From Paenibacillus sp. GSMTC-2017 (GTDB lineage: Bacteria > Bacillota > Bacilli > Paenibacillales > Paenibacillaceae), in NCBI RefSeq assembly GCF_016019935.1, contig NZ_JAECMT010000002.1, positions 930,001 to 994,000 of the forward strand: a stretch of DNA of 64,000 nt, written 5' to 3'. Below, one piece after another: positions 53,145 to 62,090 of this stretch; position 1 is the first letter of the stretch; every line of letters begins with the position of its first letter. The position numbers and the translations under genes are program-made. The notes beneath the pieces were generated by a model. It was not told where the DNA came from, did not search any database, and saw only the letters and a program-made list of their open reading frames with translations.

Positions 53145-54719
53145 TCATTGCTCTTTCTTTCGATATTCTAACGGAGTCATGCCGAATTTCTCTTTAAATT
53201 GCCTACTGAAATATGGAAGATAGCGATAGCCTACCAGGTCAGCTATTTCATATATCTTGAATCCTGGTTGCTTTAATAGTTCACACGCTTTCTCCATTCT
53301 CAATTGGACAAGCAATTCATTAAACGTAGATCCCGATTTCTCTTTAATAAGAAATCCTAAATAACTTGGTGAAAAAGAGAAGTGTTGTGCGATATCCTTT
53401 AATGTTATATTTTCACTCATACGATCTTGAATCGTCTTCCTTACATTACGAATAAATTTACTTTCTTTTGTATTGTTTTTTTGATGCAGTCGCTCTGAAA
53501 TTTCAAAGACACGATGAACGAGCCAAGAACGTATATCATTAATCGTTTCAAACTGCATAAGGATATCTAAATTTCGGATCTCAATTCCTAACAATTCAAA
53601 TAGATCCTCATTCATTGAGCTTAAATATTGATCAAGTTTCCAAACGATATAGTTAGATAAATTATGAACGGTAAACTTAGAACGCAAGCTCGTTGCAGAA
53701 CGAAATAAATTTTCAAGTTCATCATAAATTTGAACAAGTTCATAATCACTCATCGCTTTAAGCAATGCTTTCATTCGCTCATCTAACACCTTCGAATCGA
53801 GCATCCCTGGTTCAGTTCTTACCTCTTCATACTTTATAATACCGCCCTTGCCAAGGAACATTTTCCCCTCAAGTGCCTCAACTGCTTGCTGAAACGACAT
53901 TTGCAATTGTTCAATCGTTTGAACAGGTGCTCCAAGTCCCGTCGTAACGGTAACTGTTATTCTTCGTTTAGCTGACTCCAATAGCTCTATTACTGTTTCA
54001 TCGATATGGTCTGCTTCTATTAACAAAGCGATTCGATGCGAATGTAATTTACAGTAAGGCATTTTACCATATAATTTAACAGCTTCATTTAGTTGCTGAA
54101 GAAACAGTCGTGAATTTTCATGTTGTGCCGCTGTATTTCTTTCGACTCTCGACAGTTGATCTAGTTCCATCACTGCTACGCAAACCGGCCACTTTAACTT
54201 ATCTAATTCATGTGAGGCGATTAGTTTCGACATAAACTCTTTGTTCGTCGTCTCTTCTCCCTCAAATAACCTTACAAGCAACTCGCTTTTGGCAATTGGA
54301 ATCATATGTTGATACGCTTGTTCTACTTCTCGTTGCTTGCTCTCTTCATCCAAATCTCGTTTAACTTTCATTAATGATGCAACAAGTTCACTGTCATCCA
54401 TAGGTTTTAGCACATAGCTGTACGCTTTAAGAGACAAAGCTTGTTGAACATAACTAAACTCTTGGAAACCGCTTACAAAAATAATACGCATATTAGGTTT
54501 GCGCTGAAGTGCAATTCTAGCCAATTCTAAGCCTGACATATACGGCATATTTACATCGCTTACTAATATATCGATAGGGTGCTGATCAAGCACCTCACAC
54601 GCTGAAAGTGCATTGTTTACACTTCCTTTCACTTCCATACCTAGCTCAGACCAAGGAATGAACTGTTTCATTCCTTCTAAATCCAACTCCTCATCATCAA
54701 CCAATAACACCTTGTACAT
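53145..54719 (-). CDS. YesN-type response regulator (receiver + AraC HTH)
   Basis: 524 residues from the ATG at 54719 (AAGGGGG eight bases upstream). Receiver with LLVDDEELD, the phosphorylated aspartate in ILVSDVNMPYMSG (near 55) and YVLKPM. A long central YesN region follows. The C-terminal AraC double helix-turn-helix (about 420-520) has ITLKDIAQHFSFSPSYLGFLIK and KIYEIADLVGYRYLPYFSRQFK in part. It precedes its YesM kinase and follows two binding-protein genes; it should activate the transport operon. Confidence 0.88.
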   Translation of the reverse strand: MYKVLLVDDEELDLEGMKQFIPWSELGMEVKGSVNNALSACEVLDQHPIDILVSDVNMPYMSGLELARIALQRKPNMRIIFVSGFQEFSYVQQALSLKAYSYVLKPMDDSELVASLMKVKRDLDEESKQREVEQAYQHMIPIAKSELLVRLFEGEETTNKEFMSKLIASHELDKLKWPVCVAVMELDQLSRVERNTAAQHENSRLFLQQLNEAVKLYGKMPYCKLHSHRIALLIEADHIDETVIELLESAKRRITVTVTTGLGAPVQTIEQLQMSFQQAVEALEGKMFLGKGGIIKYEEVRTEPGMLDSKVLDERMKALLKAMSDYELVQIYDELENLFRSATSLRSKFTVHNLSNYIVWKLDQYLSSMNEDLFELLGIEIRNLDILMQFETINDIRSWLVHRVFEISERLHQKNNTKESKFIRNVRKTIQDRMSENITLKDIAQHFSFSPSYLGFLIKEKSGSTFNELLVQLRMEKACELLKQPGFKIYEIADLVGYRYLPYFSRQFKEKFGMTPLEYRKKEQ

Positions 54720-54750
54720 GAAGCATCCCCCTTGCTTTATACATGACAAT

Positions 54751-56427
54751 TTATTTATGATTTATCTTTTTTACATTTTCTTGCCATCTATTTGTAATAA
54801 AGTTCAAATATTGTTGATAACCAGCTGCCATTGAGTCTTCATGTGCTTGATCAAGTATGGCGAGTACTTCCTCATCCGTTTCTCCAAAAATAGCCATTGT
54901 ACGTGCTTTACTCCATATATCCATTAAATTAATTGCAATTAATCCTTCTTCCACATCTGGTTCGGGTATCAAATTAATAAACGGAGTATCATCACCTTGA
55001 GATTTCCAAGTGACTTGCTGCTGCCATTTCGTTGACCAATTTTTCTGATCCTCTGATAGTGTGTTTTCATAGTTAATTTTTGTCTCGTCTAAATATTTTG
55101 TATTACTAACCCACATCATCTTTCCTGAAACGGCTTGAATCTTCTCTATTTCAACTTGATCAATACCGTACTTGCTAGTAAATTGTGGAGTTATTCCATC
55201 AGCTTGAAAACCAGTCCAATACCCATCTGTTCCTGGAGGCCCCCACATTTGTACAGCGGAGCCTTCTGGTCCTGTCATCCAATCAAGCATCGCGAATATA
55301 GCTTCAGGATTTTGAGCACTTGTCGTAATTGTAGCAACGTTCCACCCTAAAATATTATAAGTACCGGGATATATTTTTTTCGGGTCTAACCCTTCTTTAT
55401 AAATAGGATCAATGAAAAAGTAACCGTCGTCTGGGTTTTTTGCTGATAATTCAGCATGTGCAATACTTGCCATTCCCATTGGGTCAGCACTTGCATGTAC
55501 AGCAACTGTTCCGTTCCAAAATTTTTCTGCAACTTGATCCTGTGTTTGTGTCATGGCGTCTTGTGTCATCAGTCCTTCTCGCATTAGTTTCGCAATAAAC
55601 AGTGCAGATTCTCTAAAACCTGGATCTTGGTAGATTGAAACCATCTTTTTGTCTGAGGCTACCGCAAGATATCTTGTATAACTGTAGTTTTCTTCTTTAA
55701 AAGCAGAAAACAATTGATCGATTCCATGGCCATCGATTGCCTGACCTGTTTCAAACGGAACGACTCCCGGATAGTTTTCCTTAACTAACTTCAAATAATT
55801 GTAAAGATCATCCGTTGTTTGAAGTTTAGGTTGCCCGAGTTCGCGATATATACGTTTATTCACAACATATCCGGCATTTCCATATTGTTTGTCAGTATAG
55901 TAATTTGGAAAATAATAGATTTTTCCATCTCGAGAACGGAGTAAATTTAATATTTTTTCACCAGCCCATTTCTTTAAATTTGGGTATTTATTAATGTAAT
56001 CATCCAGTGGAACTAGTAACCCCGCACTACGCAAACGTTCTAAGTCAGAGCCTCTGTCCCCCCAAATTATATCTGGTAGTTTCTTACTTGCTACCATCTG
56101 TTGAAGCTTATGTTTACTATCACCATCAGCATGTATTGCTTTAATATGTATATCCAAATTATCCTGAATCCATTTCGAAGACAGATCTGCTCCCCAATTA
56201 GGCATTCGATAAGAGTTGTAGTGCCCATAGAAGGTTGCATGCAGTGGTTCATTTCCTAGTTCATATAGCTCGTTCGGCTTTATATTTATTTCTTCAACGT
56301 TTTCTACATCAGTATTTGTTATTAAATCAGTTGGTTTGACTTGCCCTTCGTAACTACAAGAAACTAACATACAAACAACTAAACTTCCTAATAATAGCTG
56401 CAGGAACATTTTTCTCTTCTTGTTCAC
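54751..56427 (-). CDS. Second extracellular solute-binding lipoprotein (LipO/family 1)
   Basis: 558 residues with the lipobox LVSC (lipidated cysteine at residue 24). Like the upstream binding protein it has the LipO-type plan: PDIIWGDRGSDLERL (near 115), IYYFPNYYTDKQYGNAGYVVNKR in part (near 170-190), YPGTYNILGWNVA (near 365) and MLDWMTGPEGSAVQMWGPPG in part. The two proteins clearly share an ancestor but differ widely, so they probably bind different ligands or one serves the kinase. Ribosome binding site AAGGGGGG precedes the ATG. Confidence 0.85.
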   Translation of the reverse strand: MNKKRKMFLQLLLGSLVVCMLVSCSYEGQVKPTDLITNTDVENVEEINIKPNELYELGNEPLHATFYGHYNSYRMPNWGADLSSKWIQDNLDIHIKAIHADGDSKHKLQQMVASKKLPDIIWGDRGSDLERLRSAGLLVPLDDYINKYPNLKKWAGEKILNLLRSRDGKIYYFPNYYTDKQYGNAGYVVNKRIYRELGQPKLQTTDDLYNYLKLVKENYPGVVPFETGQAIDGHGIDQLFSAFKEENYSYTRYLAVASDKKMVSIYQDPGFRESALFIAKLMREGLMTQDAMTQTQDQVAEKFWNGTVAVHASADPMGMASIAHAELSAKNPDDGYFFIDPIYKEGLDPKKIYPGTYNILGWNVATITTSAQNPEAIFAMLDWMTGPEGSAVQMWGPPGTDGYWTGFQADGITPQFTSKYGIDQVEIEKIQAVSGKMMWVSNTKYLDETKINYENTLSEDQKNWSTKWQQQVTWKSQGDDTPFINLIPEPDVEEGLIAINLMDIWSKARTMAIFGETDEEVLAILDQAHEDSMAAGYQQYLNFITNRWQENVKKINHK

Positions 56428-56523
56428 TGACTTACGCCCCCCTTAAAAATGGTATATTAGATCCTTAACAACCTAATGATACCAAAAAAAGATTTAACAA
56501 TATATAGAATAAAAGGATAACGA

Positions 56524-56579
56524 CAAAAATGTAGAGAAATCTCAAGATATCCGTAATGGATTCTTGAGATTGTCTCTAC
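56524..56579 (-). terminator. Attenuator after the first binding-protein gene
   Basis: On the minus strand GTAGAGA..ATCTCAAGA pairs with TCTTGAGAT..TCTCTAC and is followed by ATTTTTG. It should raise the level of the first binding protein over the genes downstream. Confidence 0.8.
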
Positions 56580-56592
56580 TTGTTTACACGAA

Positions 56593-58278
56593 TTAATTGC
56601 CTTCTAATCTTTTTAGATTGTCTTGCCACCTAGCAGTACGCCAGTCAAGCAACTTTTGGTAACCCAAGTCCATCAAATCTTTGTTACCTTGATCAAGAAT
56701 TTTATCAACTTCCTCATCGCTTGTTCCTGACATTACAGAGTTTGCATAAATTTCAAGGTACAGCTCATCAACAGATGTTCTGATAATGCCTTCTTCTGAT
56801 TCAGGCGATGGGTTTAGTCCAACGAACTCCGTAGCATCAAGCTGTGTAGGCCACGTTATTGTCATTTGGTACTTTGTTCTCCAGTCTTGTTGCTCGAAAG
56901 GCAAATCTTTCATGTATTTATATTTTGCAGGGTCAATATAAGCAGTGTTTCCTACGAACATGACTGGCTCGTTTCCAGTTTGAATTTCAGCTACTGCTGC
57001 TGGATCATATTCTGGAGTGAATATTGGTTGGTTATTTTCATCGAAACCTTTCCAGTTGCCGCCTTCTGGTCCGAAGAATTGAAGATTCATACCTTCAGGA
57101 CCAGTGTACCAATCAAGGAATGCAAAGATTGCTTCTGGATCTTTTGCTGCTGTTGTAATGTAAGCTGCGTTCCAGCCAAAGCTTGTATACGTACCTGGGT
57201 AAATTTTGTTTTTGTCCAATCCTTCTTTATGGATTGGCCAGATCATAAAGTAACCACCGTTTGGATCTGTTTTGATCATTTCAGCTTGTGCTTCACCAGC
57301 CATAGTTGTTGGGCTAGATCCTGCAAATACTGCAACTCTACCAGACATTACTTTTTCCAAAACGATATCTTCAGTTTGTGTAAACGCATCTTGCGAAATT
57401 AATTTTTCTCTGTAAAGTTTCGCAATATACTTTTGTGCTTCACGGAACGTTGGATCTTCAAATACAGATGTTAGTTTTCCATCTTTAGGAACTCCACGAA
57501 GATTGGCATTCAAGTATGAGTAACTTGCGCCCTCACCGAATGCTGTGTACAATACGCCTAACCCTTGGCTATCTTGTGCACGATGTGGTTCGAATGGAAT
57601 AATTTTGTCACCATGCTTCTCTTTAACACTTACAAGATATTTATAAAGATCATCTGTTGTTTCTAGCTTAGGTGAACCTAGCTCTTCATAGATTTTTTTG
57701 TTAACAACATATCCAGCATTACCATTTGGTCTGGATGTGTACCAGTTAGGGAACATATACAGCTTACCGTCAGGATGACGCAGCATGTTTAGGTTATCAC
57801 CCATCCATGTTTTCAAGTTTGGATATTTGTCTAAATAATCATCGAATGCTACTAGCTTACCAGCTTCATAAAGTCTTTCCATATCCGGATGATTACGATC
57901 TGTCCAAATCATTTCAGGCAATTCGTCCGAAGCCATCATTGTACTCAACTTTTGTGTATGAGCACCTGCTGCTGCAATCATTTTAAGATTAACTTGCTTT
58001 TCTTCACTTAGCCATTTACCTGCTGGCGTGCTGACCCACTCTGGGAAATCTGTGTTGCCATAATGTGCGTAAGCAGTGAATTCCAAAGGTTTTTCTCCGA
58101 GAACCCAGCCAGCCGTTGCTGATGTTTCTTCTGGTGTCGTGCTTTCAGATGATGCTGTTGGGGATGCTGATGGTTTTGGATCATTTTTATTGCCTGAGTT
58201 GCTGCATCCAGCTAGAACTGCAGACAATGCAACGATAGCCGAAACCACTAGGAGCATAGGCTTTTTCATCTTCTTCAT
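56593..58278 (-). CDS. Extracellular solute-binding lipoprotein (LipO/family 1)
   Basis: 561 residues from the ATG at 58278 (AGGGG ten bases upstream). Lipobox VLAGC with the cysteine at residue 25, then a Ser/Thr/Pro-rich linker. The body shares the LipO motifs of its downstream paralogue: PEMIWTDRNHPDMERL, LYMFPNWYTSRPNGNAGYVV, YPGTYTSFGWNAAYI and FLDWYTGPEGMNLQFFGPEGG in parts. It follows the two permease genes and is the likely binding component of this importer. Family members carry complex oligosaccharides; the sugar is not known. Confidence 0.87.
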   Translation of the reverse strand: MKKMKKPMLLVVSAIVALSAVLAGCSNSGNKNDPKPSASPTASSESTTPEETSATAGWVLGEKPLEFTAYAHYGNTDFPEWVSTPAGKWLSEEKQVNLKMIAAAGAHTQKLSTMMASDELPEMIWTDRNHPDMERLYEAGKLVAFDDYLDKYPNLKTWMGDNLNMLRHPDGKLYMFPNWYTSRPNGNAGYVVNKKIYEELGSPKLETTDDLYKYLVSVKEKHGDKIIPFEPHRAQDSQGLGVLYTAFGEGASYSYLNANLRGVPKDGKLTSVFEDPTFREAQKYIAKLYREKLISQDAFTQTEDIVLEKVMSGRVAVFAGSSPTTMAGEAQAEMIKTDPNGGYFMIWPIHKEGLDKNKIYPGTYTSFGWNAAYITTAAKDPEAIFAFLDWYTGPEGMNLQFFGPEGGNWKGFDENNQPIFTPEYDPAAVAEIQTGNEPVMFVGNTAYIDPAKYKYMKDLPFEQQDWRTKYQMTITWPTQLDATEFVGLNPSPESEEGIIRTSVDELYLEIYANSVMSGTSDEEVDKILDQGNKDLMDLGYQKLLDWRTARWQDNLKRLEGN

Positions 58279-58347
58279 GCTTTTAAAACCCCTCTCGATC
58301 GATTTATATATGTCCAAAGCAACTTTCGCCTTAAACCAAATGGAGAA

Positions 58348-59244
58348 CTACTCTTTCAATGAACCGATAAGTACACCCTTTACGAAGTACTTTTGTACAA
58401 ATGGATAAACCATAATAATCGGTACAGTAACTACGATCATAAACGCCATAGTAAGTGATCTAGATGTCAAGTTTCTAGTTTGTTCTATGAATCCGATGGA
58501 TGCTGAATCTAATACGGTTGATGACTCAGATACGATATTTGAATTAAGAGTTGCCCTTAGGATCGTCTGAATTGGGAGCAAATCCGGGTTTGTAATATAG
58601 ATACTTGGTGCAAACCAATCGTTCCAATGTGCGACTGCTGTGAATAAGGAAAGTGTCGCAATAACAGGACCAGACAATGGCAAGATGATCCGGAAAAATA
58701 TACCCCACGTTGAGCAACCATCGATTTGTGCAGATTCTTCTAAGCCGACAGGCAGTCCTTTGAAGAAAGTACGGAATATAATCATATTCCAAACACTTAC
58801 AAGTCCTGGAATAATAAACACTAAGAAATTATCCATAAGACCCAAGGATCTAATTAAGAGGAATGTAGGAATTAATCCTCCACCGAAATACAAGGTGAAG
58901 ATAAAAAATACCATATAAAACTTTCTACCTACGAGGTACGTTCTAGTCATACCATAAGCTAAAATAGCTGTCATAAGAATCGCTGTTGCCGTTCCTACAA
59001 TCGTTCTCGCGACGGAGATAAAAAATCCGTTAAGAAGTCGATCATCTTGCAAAATAATGTTGTAATTTTCGAACGTCCAAGCTCGCGGCCATATTGTCAC
59101 ACCGCCTTTTGCGGTATCTGTACCTACATTAAATGACACAACTAGTGCATTCCAAAATGGATAGAGCGCACTAAGGGCTAATAAGGTCAGTAAAGTGTAG
59201 ATGGTAATAATCATTAATCTGTCGTTGAAGCTAATTCTTTTCAA
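58348..59244 (-). CDS. Carbohydrate ABC transporter permease, YtcP type
   Basis: 298 residues with six membrane segments; the EAA loop reads LPVGLEESAQIDGCSTWGIFFRI in part (near 185-205), ending in the typical PLSGPVIATLSLF. This MalG-like subunit pairs with the LplB-type permease encoded 33 bases upstream. No ATPase gene is present; such Paenibacillus and Bacillus importers share a general ATPase of the MsmX type encoded elsewhere. Confidence 0.9.
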   Translation of the reverse strand: MKRISFNDRLMIITIYTLLTLLALSALYPFWNALVVSFNVGTDTAKGGVTIWPRAWTFENYNIILQDDRLLNGFFISVARTIVGTATAILMTAILAYGMTRTYLVGRKFYMVFFIFTLYFGGGLIPTFLLIRSLGLMDNFLVFIIPGLVSVWNMIIFRTFFKGLPVGLEESAQIDGCSTWGIFFRIILPLSGPVIATLSLFTAVAHWNDWFAPSIYITNPDLLPIQTILRATLNSNIVSESSTVLDSASIGFIEQTRNLTSRSLTMAFMIVVTVPIIMVYPFVQKYFVKGVLIGSLKE

Positions 59245-59277
59245 AGCATATACGCCTCCTATCGAATAATCTTGCTC

Positions 59278-60252
59278 CTACCATAAGCTGTTTCCTGATC
59301 GTCGAGCCAGGTAGTTTGCGATAGTCAACAATAAAATACTAATGAGTGCTCTAAATAATCCAATCGCTACTGCATACGAATATCGATGTGTACCTAATCC
59401 AACTCGATATACATAAGTATCAATTACATCCGCGACTGGCCGTAATACGGGGTTGGTCGCAAGCAACAAAATATCCTCGAATCCCGCACTAACTAAGTTG
59501 CCAATCTGAAGAATCATAAAGATGATAATAACTGGCATAATGGTCGGTAACGTTATGAGATAGATCTGCTTAAACTTACTAGCACCGTCTATGTCAGCTG
59601 CTTCATATAAATGTTGATCAACCCCAGCAATAGCTGCCAGGTAAACGATGGATCCAAATCCAACTTCTTTCCAAACGTTAATGGAGACGAGAATGGAAAC
59701 GAAATATTTTTTGATAGAAAGGAAATTAATAGGCTCGTCAATTGCCCCGAATGATTGTAAAAGCATGTTGACACTTCCGTTTTCAGTCGAGAGCATTGCG
59801 ATTGCTAGTCCAGCGACAATAACCCAAGAGATAAAGAAAGGGAGATACGTAATCGTTTGCACAACTCTTTTGAATACCATATTTCGTACTTCGTTCAACA
59901 TTAGTGCTAATATAATTGGTGCTGGGAATCCAACTACAAATTTTGTTAAACTTATGATGATTGTATTTCTAATGATTCTTTCAAACTCAGGGGCATTAAA
60001 AAACGCTTCAAAATGTTTAAACCCAACCCAAGGATTTTCGAAAATACGTGCACCTGTAAACAAGTTATAATCCATAAATCCCGTTATAACTCCGTACATT
60101 GGTAGATAGGAAAAAATAAATACAAGAATAAATGCGGGAATGACCATTAGTTGAACTTCCCATTGTCTCATCACTCGCCATAGTACGCCCTTCTTCTTAG
60201 CTACCTTTGGCGGTTTCGTTGCATATTGTTGTTCTGATACAGCCTGTGACAT
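59278..60252 (-). CDS. Carbohydrate ABC transporter permease, LplB type
   Basis: 324 residues from the ATG at 60252 (GGGAGG six bases upstream; an ATG at 60258 overlaps that site). A basic N-terminal tail and six membrane segments; the EAA loop is IAGVDQHLYEAADIDGASKFKQI in part (near 220-240), with LPTIMPVIIIFMIL after it. It is the first gene of the operon (permease, permease, binding protein, binding protein, YesN, YesM). Confidence 0.9.
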   Translation of the reverse strand: MSQAVSEQQYATKPPKVAKKKGVLWRVMRQWEVQLMVIPAFILVFIFSYLPMYGVITGFMDYNLFTGARIFENPWVGFKHFEAFFNAPEFERIIRNTIIISLTKFVVGFPAPIILALMLNEVRNMVFKRVVQTITYLPFFISWVIVAGLAIAMLSTENGSVNMLLQSFGAIDEPINFLSIKKYFVSILVSINVWKEVGFGSIVYLAAIAGVDQHLYEAADIDGASKFKQIYLITLPTIMPVIIIFMILQIGNLVSAGFEDILLLATNPVLRPVADVIDTYVYRVGLGTHRYSYAVAIGLFRALISILLLTIANYLARRSGNSLW

Positions 60253-60258
60253 GCTCAT

Positions 60259-60511
60259 CCTCCCATTACAAATTGTTGCAAACCGCTCCGTTTCGCCTAT
60301 GTAGGCGCTTCCTCAACAACAATGTGTGTTGTTCGTTTGGCTCTTTATCATTTTAACTCTGCAAAAAAACTGTTACCATATACTAGGAAATCGATTTTTT
60401 ACACTTCAACATGATCTTCATTTCAAAAAATTATAATTATCATAGATTAAAGATACTTTGCTCGTAATGTTAAACATACGGACGGGATAGATCGCCTTAC
60501 TTTCATTCAAA
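60259..60511. other. Leader/promoter region of the sugar ABC operon
   Basis: No gene is seen. A perfect CGCCTA-TG-TAGGCG palindrome (60294-60307) lies about 45 bases before the first start codon, and AACAAC/GTTGTT form a second short inverted repeat nearby (about 60315-60335). Either could be an operator or an mRNA hairpin. No clear cre site was found. Confidence 0.4.
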
Positions 60512-60546
60512 ACAAAAAAAATGGACAGCATATAAATATGCTGTCC
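60512..60546 (-). terminator. Intrinsic terminator after gerE
   Basis: GGACAGCATAT with ATATGCTGTCC on a 2-base loop, followed by ATTTTTTTTG on the minus strand. Confidence 0.85.
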
Positions 60547-60610
60547 TCATAAAAACCTATTTGTTAGATGTAGAAAGGGCGATAGCCCTGAATGGAGAGA
60601 GTCTATTATG

Positions 60611-60835
60611 TTAGATTTGTAACTCCCCAAGCTTTATTAGCTCGACAACCGCTTGCGAACGACCTTTAACATTTAATTTCTGCATCACATTCGAAATATG
60701 ATTACGGACGGTTTTCTCGCTGATGAATAATTGCTGAGCTATATCTCGTGTTGTCTTGTCTTGCACCAACAGCTCGAATACCTCTCGTTCACGATGCGTC
60801 AGTAAAAACTTGCTCTTTTGGTCGTTTCCCTTCAA
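60611..60835 (-). CDS. gerE: Spore coat transcription regulator GerE
   Basis: 74 residues, exactly the length of B. subtilis GerE and matching it along the whole chain: LLTHREREVFELLVQDKTT, then FISEKTVRNHISNVMQKL, KGRSQAVVELIKLGEL. It is a stand-alone LuxR-type helix-turn-helix without receiver. In B. subtilis it acts in the mother cell late in sporulation together with sigma-K on coat genes. The TTG start has AAGGAGGGG nine bases upstream. A sigma-A-like promoter is visible upstream (TTGACT, 17 bp, TATACC). Confidence 0.95.
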   Translation of the reverse strand: MKGNDQKSKFLLTHREREVFELLVQDKTTRDIAQQLFISEKTVRNHISNVMQKLNVKGRSQAVVELIKLGELQI

Positions 60836-60866
60836 GATTCGTCACCCCTCCTTGCTCGGGTTTTAT

Positions 60867-60895
60867 GGTATAACAAGGGCAAGGGATACAGTCAA
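60867..60895 (-). promoter_or_regulatory. Sigma-A-like promoter upstream of gerE
   Basis: On the minus strand TTGACT (60890-60895), a 17-bp spacer and TATACC (60867-60872). B. subtilis gerE is read by sigma-K, so this match may be fortuitous. Confidence 0.4.
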
Positions 60896-60966
60896 CTTAT
60901 CATATGAAGGGGGCATATCATTGGTTCGCTATATGAGTAAAATGGGCGGGATAGAACGACAATACA

Positions 60967-61662
60967 TTATTTCATCTCGGCATGCACAATTAGACGATGA
61001 GTCGGATTAACTACTGGGTCACATGTAATTAGTGTAAGGCGTTTGTCTGTTTTATTATAATTAAGTACTGACACATCCGTTGGTTCCACAATAGAAACTT
61101 TTGTCACCGTATATGTGAATGATTTTCCATTTGTATCGATTATAATTTTGTCATCAATTTTGACTTCATTTAATCGATTAAACAGTCTACCTTTTGCACG
61201 CATCCGATGAGCAGCAATAGCTGCATTGCCAACTTCACCAATTGGAGCCGTTTCCTTAAGATGTGCCGCTGCATATTTCATATTTTTTTGCGATGCACCT
61301 TCTAATACAGGAAGCTTTAATTTGATGCTCGGTATTTTGATTGTCGCGATCGCATTTAATTTAACAGGTTCCTTAGTCGGTATTGGAGACTCTGATAGCT
61401 CCGATGTTGTTTCCTCAGAACTTGAAGTGCTTGAAGGGGATTGCTCAGAATTGCCGGTCTCTTGGGCAAATAGAGTCGTAAGATTATCATATTCTTCTTG
61501 TCCCACTATTTGCGCTTCTTCATTCATTTCGTTTGATTCCCATTCCGCCATCAGTTTCTCTTCCTGACGGATATCGTACCACTTACTTACTGTAGGATAC
61601 AGTAGAATCAATATACCAATGACAACAAGACTATATGCCAATAGCCTCCTCAAACGGATCAC
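60967..61662 (-). CDS. Class D sortase
   Basis: 231 residues from a GTG at 61662 that overlaps the GtrA stop (GTGA). One N-terminal membrane anchor (about 6-25), an acidic linker rich in Ser, Thr and Glu (about 35-110), then the sortase domain. The catalytic histidine is in IAAHRM, the cysteine in LTLITCDP and the arginine in NPTHRLIVHAE. Class D sortases of Bacillales attach LPNTA-like proteins to the wall, in some cases during sporulation. No substrate with a sorting signal is encoded in the window. Confidence 0.88.
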   Translation of the reverse strand: MIRLRRLLAYSLVVIGILILLYPTVSKWYDIRQEEKLMAEWESNEMNEEAQIVGQEEYDNLTTLFAQETGNSEQSPSSTSSSEETTSELSESPIPTKEPVKLNAIATIKIPSIKLKLPVLEGASQKNMKYAAAHLKETAPIGEVGNAAIAAHRMRAKGRLFNRLNEVKIDDKIIIDTNGKSFTYTVTKVSIVEPTDVSVLNYNKTDKRLTLITCDPVVNPTHRLIVHAEMK

Positions 61663-62090
61663 CCCGCTTCCGCTGCTCTTTTTACTGCAAAAACCCATTT
61701 TTTTGTTCCATAAAAGTTTAAAAACAGAATTAGTCCCGTTACAACTGCCTTCGCCATTAGGTCAGATAAACCAAATAATTCAGAAGCAATTGCTATTAAG
61801 ATTACTGATAACACGATCATCGAACCATTCCACATGAGGAATCTAAGACGTTGCTTCCATATCTCTGCTTTATTTTGCACACCATTTTCTGAACGAAATG
61901 TAATTGTACTGTTCATCACATAACTATTCGTCATTCCTGCAAGATAAGAAGCGGCCTGTGCACCAGCGTAATGAACATTCAACGATACTAGTAACATAAA
62001 CACGAAAAAGTCGATTGCTGTATTAAGTACACCAATTAAACTAAATTTAATAAATTGCAAGAGCCAAGCTCTCCGTTTACTATCGAACAT
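61659..62090 (-). CDS. GtrA-family membrane protein
   Basis: 143 residues with four membrane segments. FIKFSLIGVLNTAIDFFVF (near 13-31) and the C-terminal FLNFYGTKKWVF are GtrA signatures. GtrA proteins are thought to flip or help flip polyprenyl-phosphate sugars. The gene overlaps the GT2 gene upstream by about 11 bases and the sortase downstream, giving a tight cluster. Confidence 0.88.
   Translation of the reverse strand: MFDSKRRAWLLQFIKFSLIGVLNTAIDFFVFMLLVSLNVHYAGAQAASYLAGMTNSYVMNSTITFRSENGVQNKAEIWKQRLRFLMWNGSMIVLSVILIAIASELFGLSDLMAKAVVTGLILFLNFYGTKKWVFAVKRAAEAG

Noticed and set aside
56866..57402. 178-residue plus-strand, cysteine-rich frame inside the first binding-protein gene
   Set aside because: It is the complement of a conserved lipoprotein gene; the cysteine richness comes from reverse-strand codons.
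60294..60307. A riboswitch in the leader of the sugar ABC operon
   Set aside because: Only short isolated palindromes are present; no conserved aptamer core or terminator/antiterminator pair is visible.
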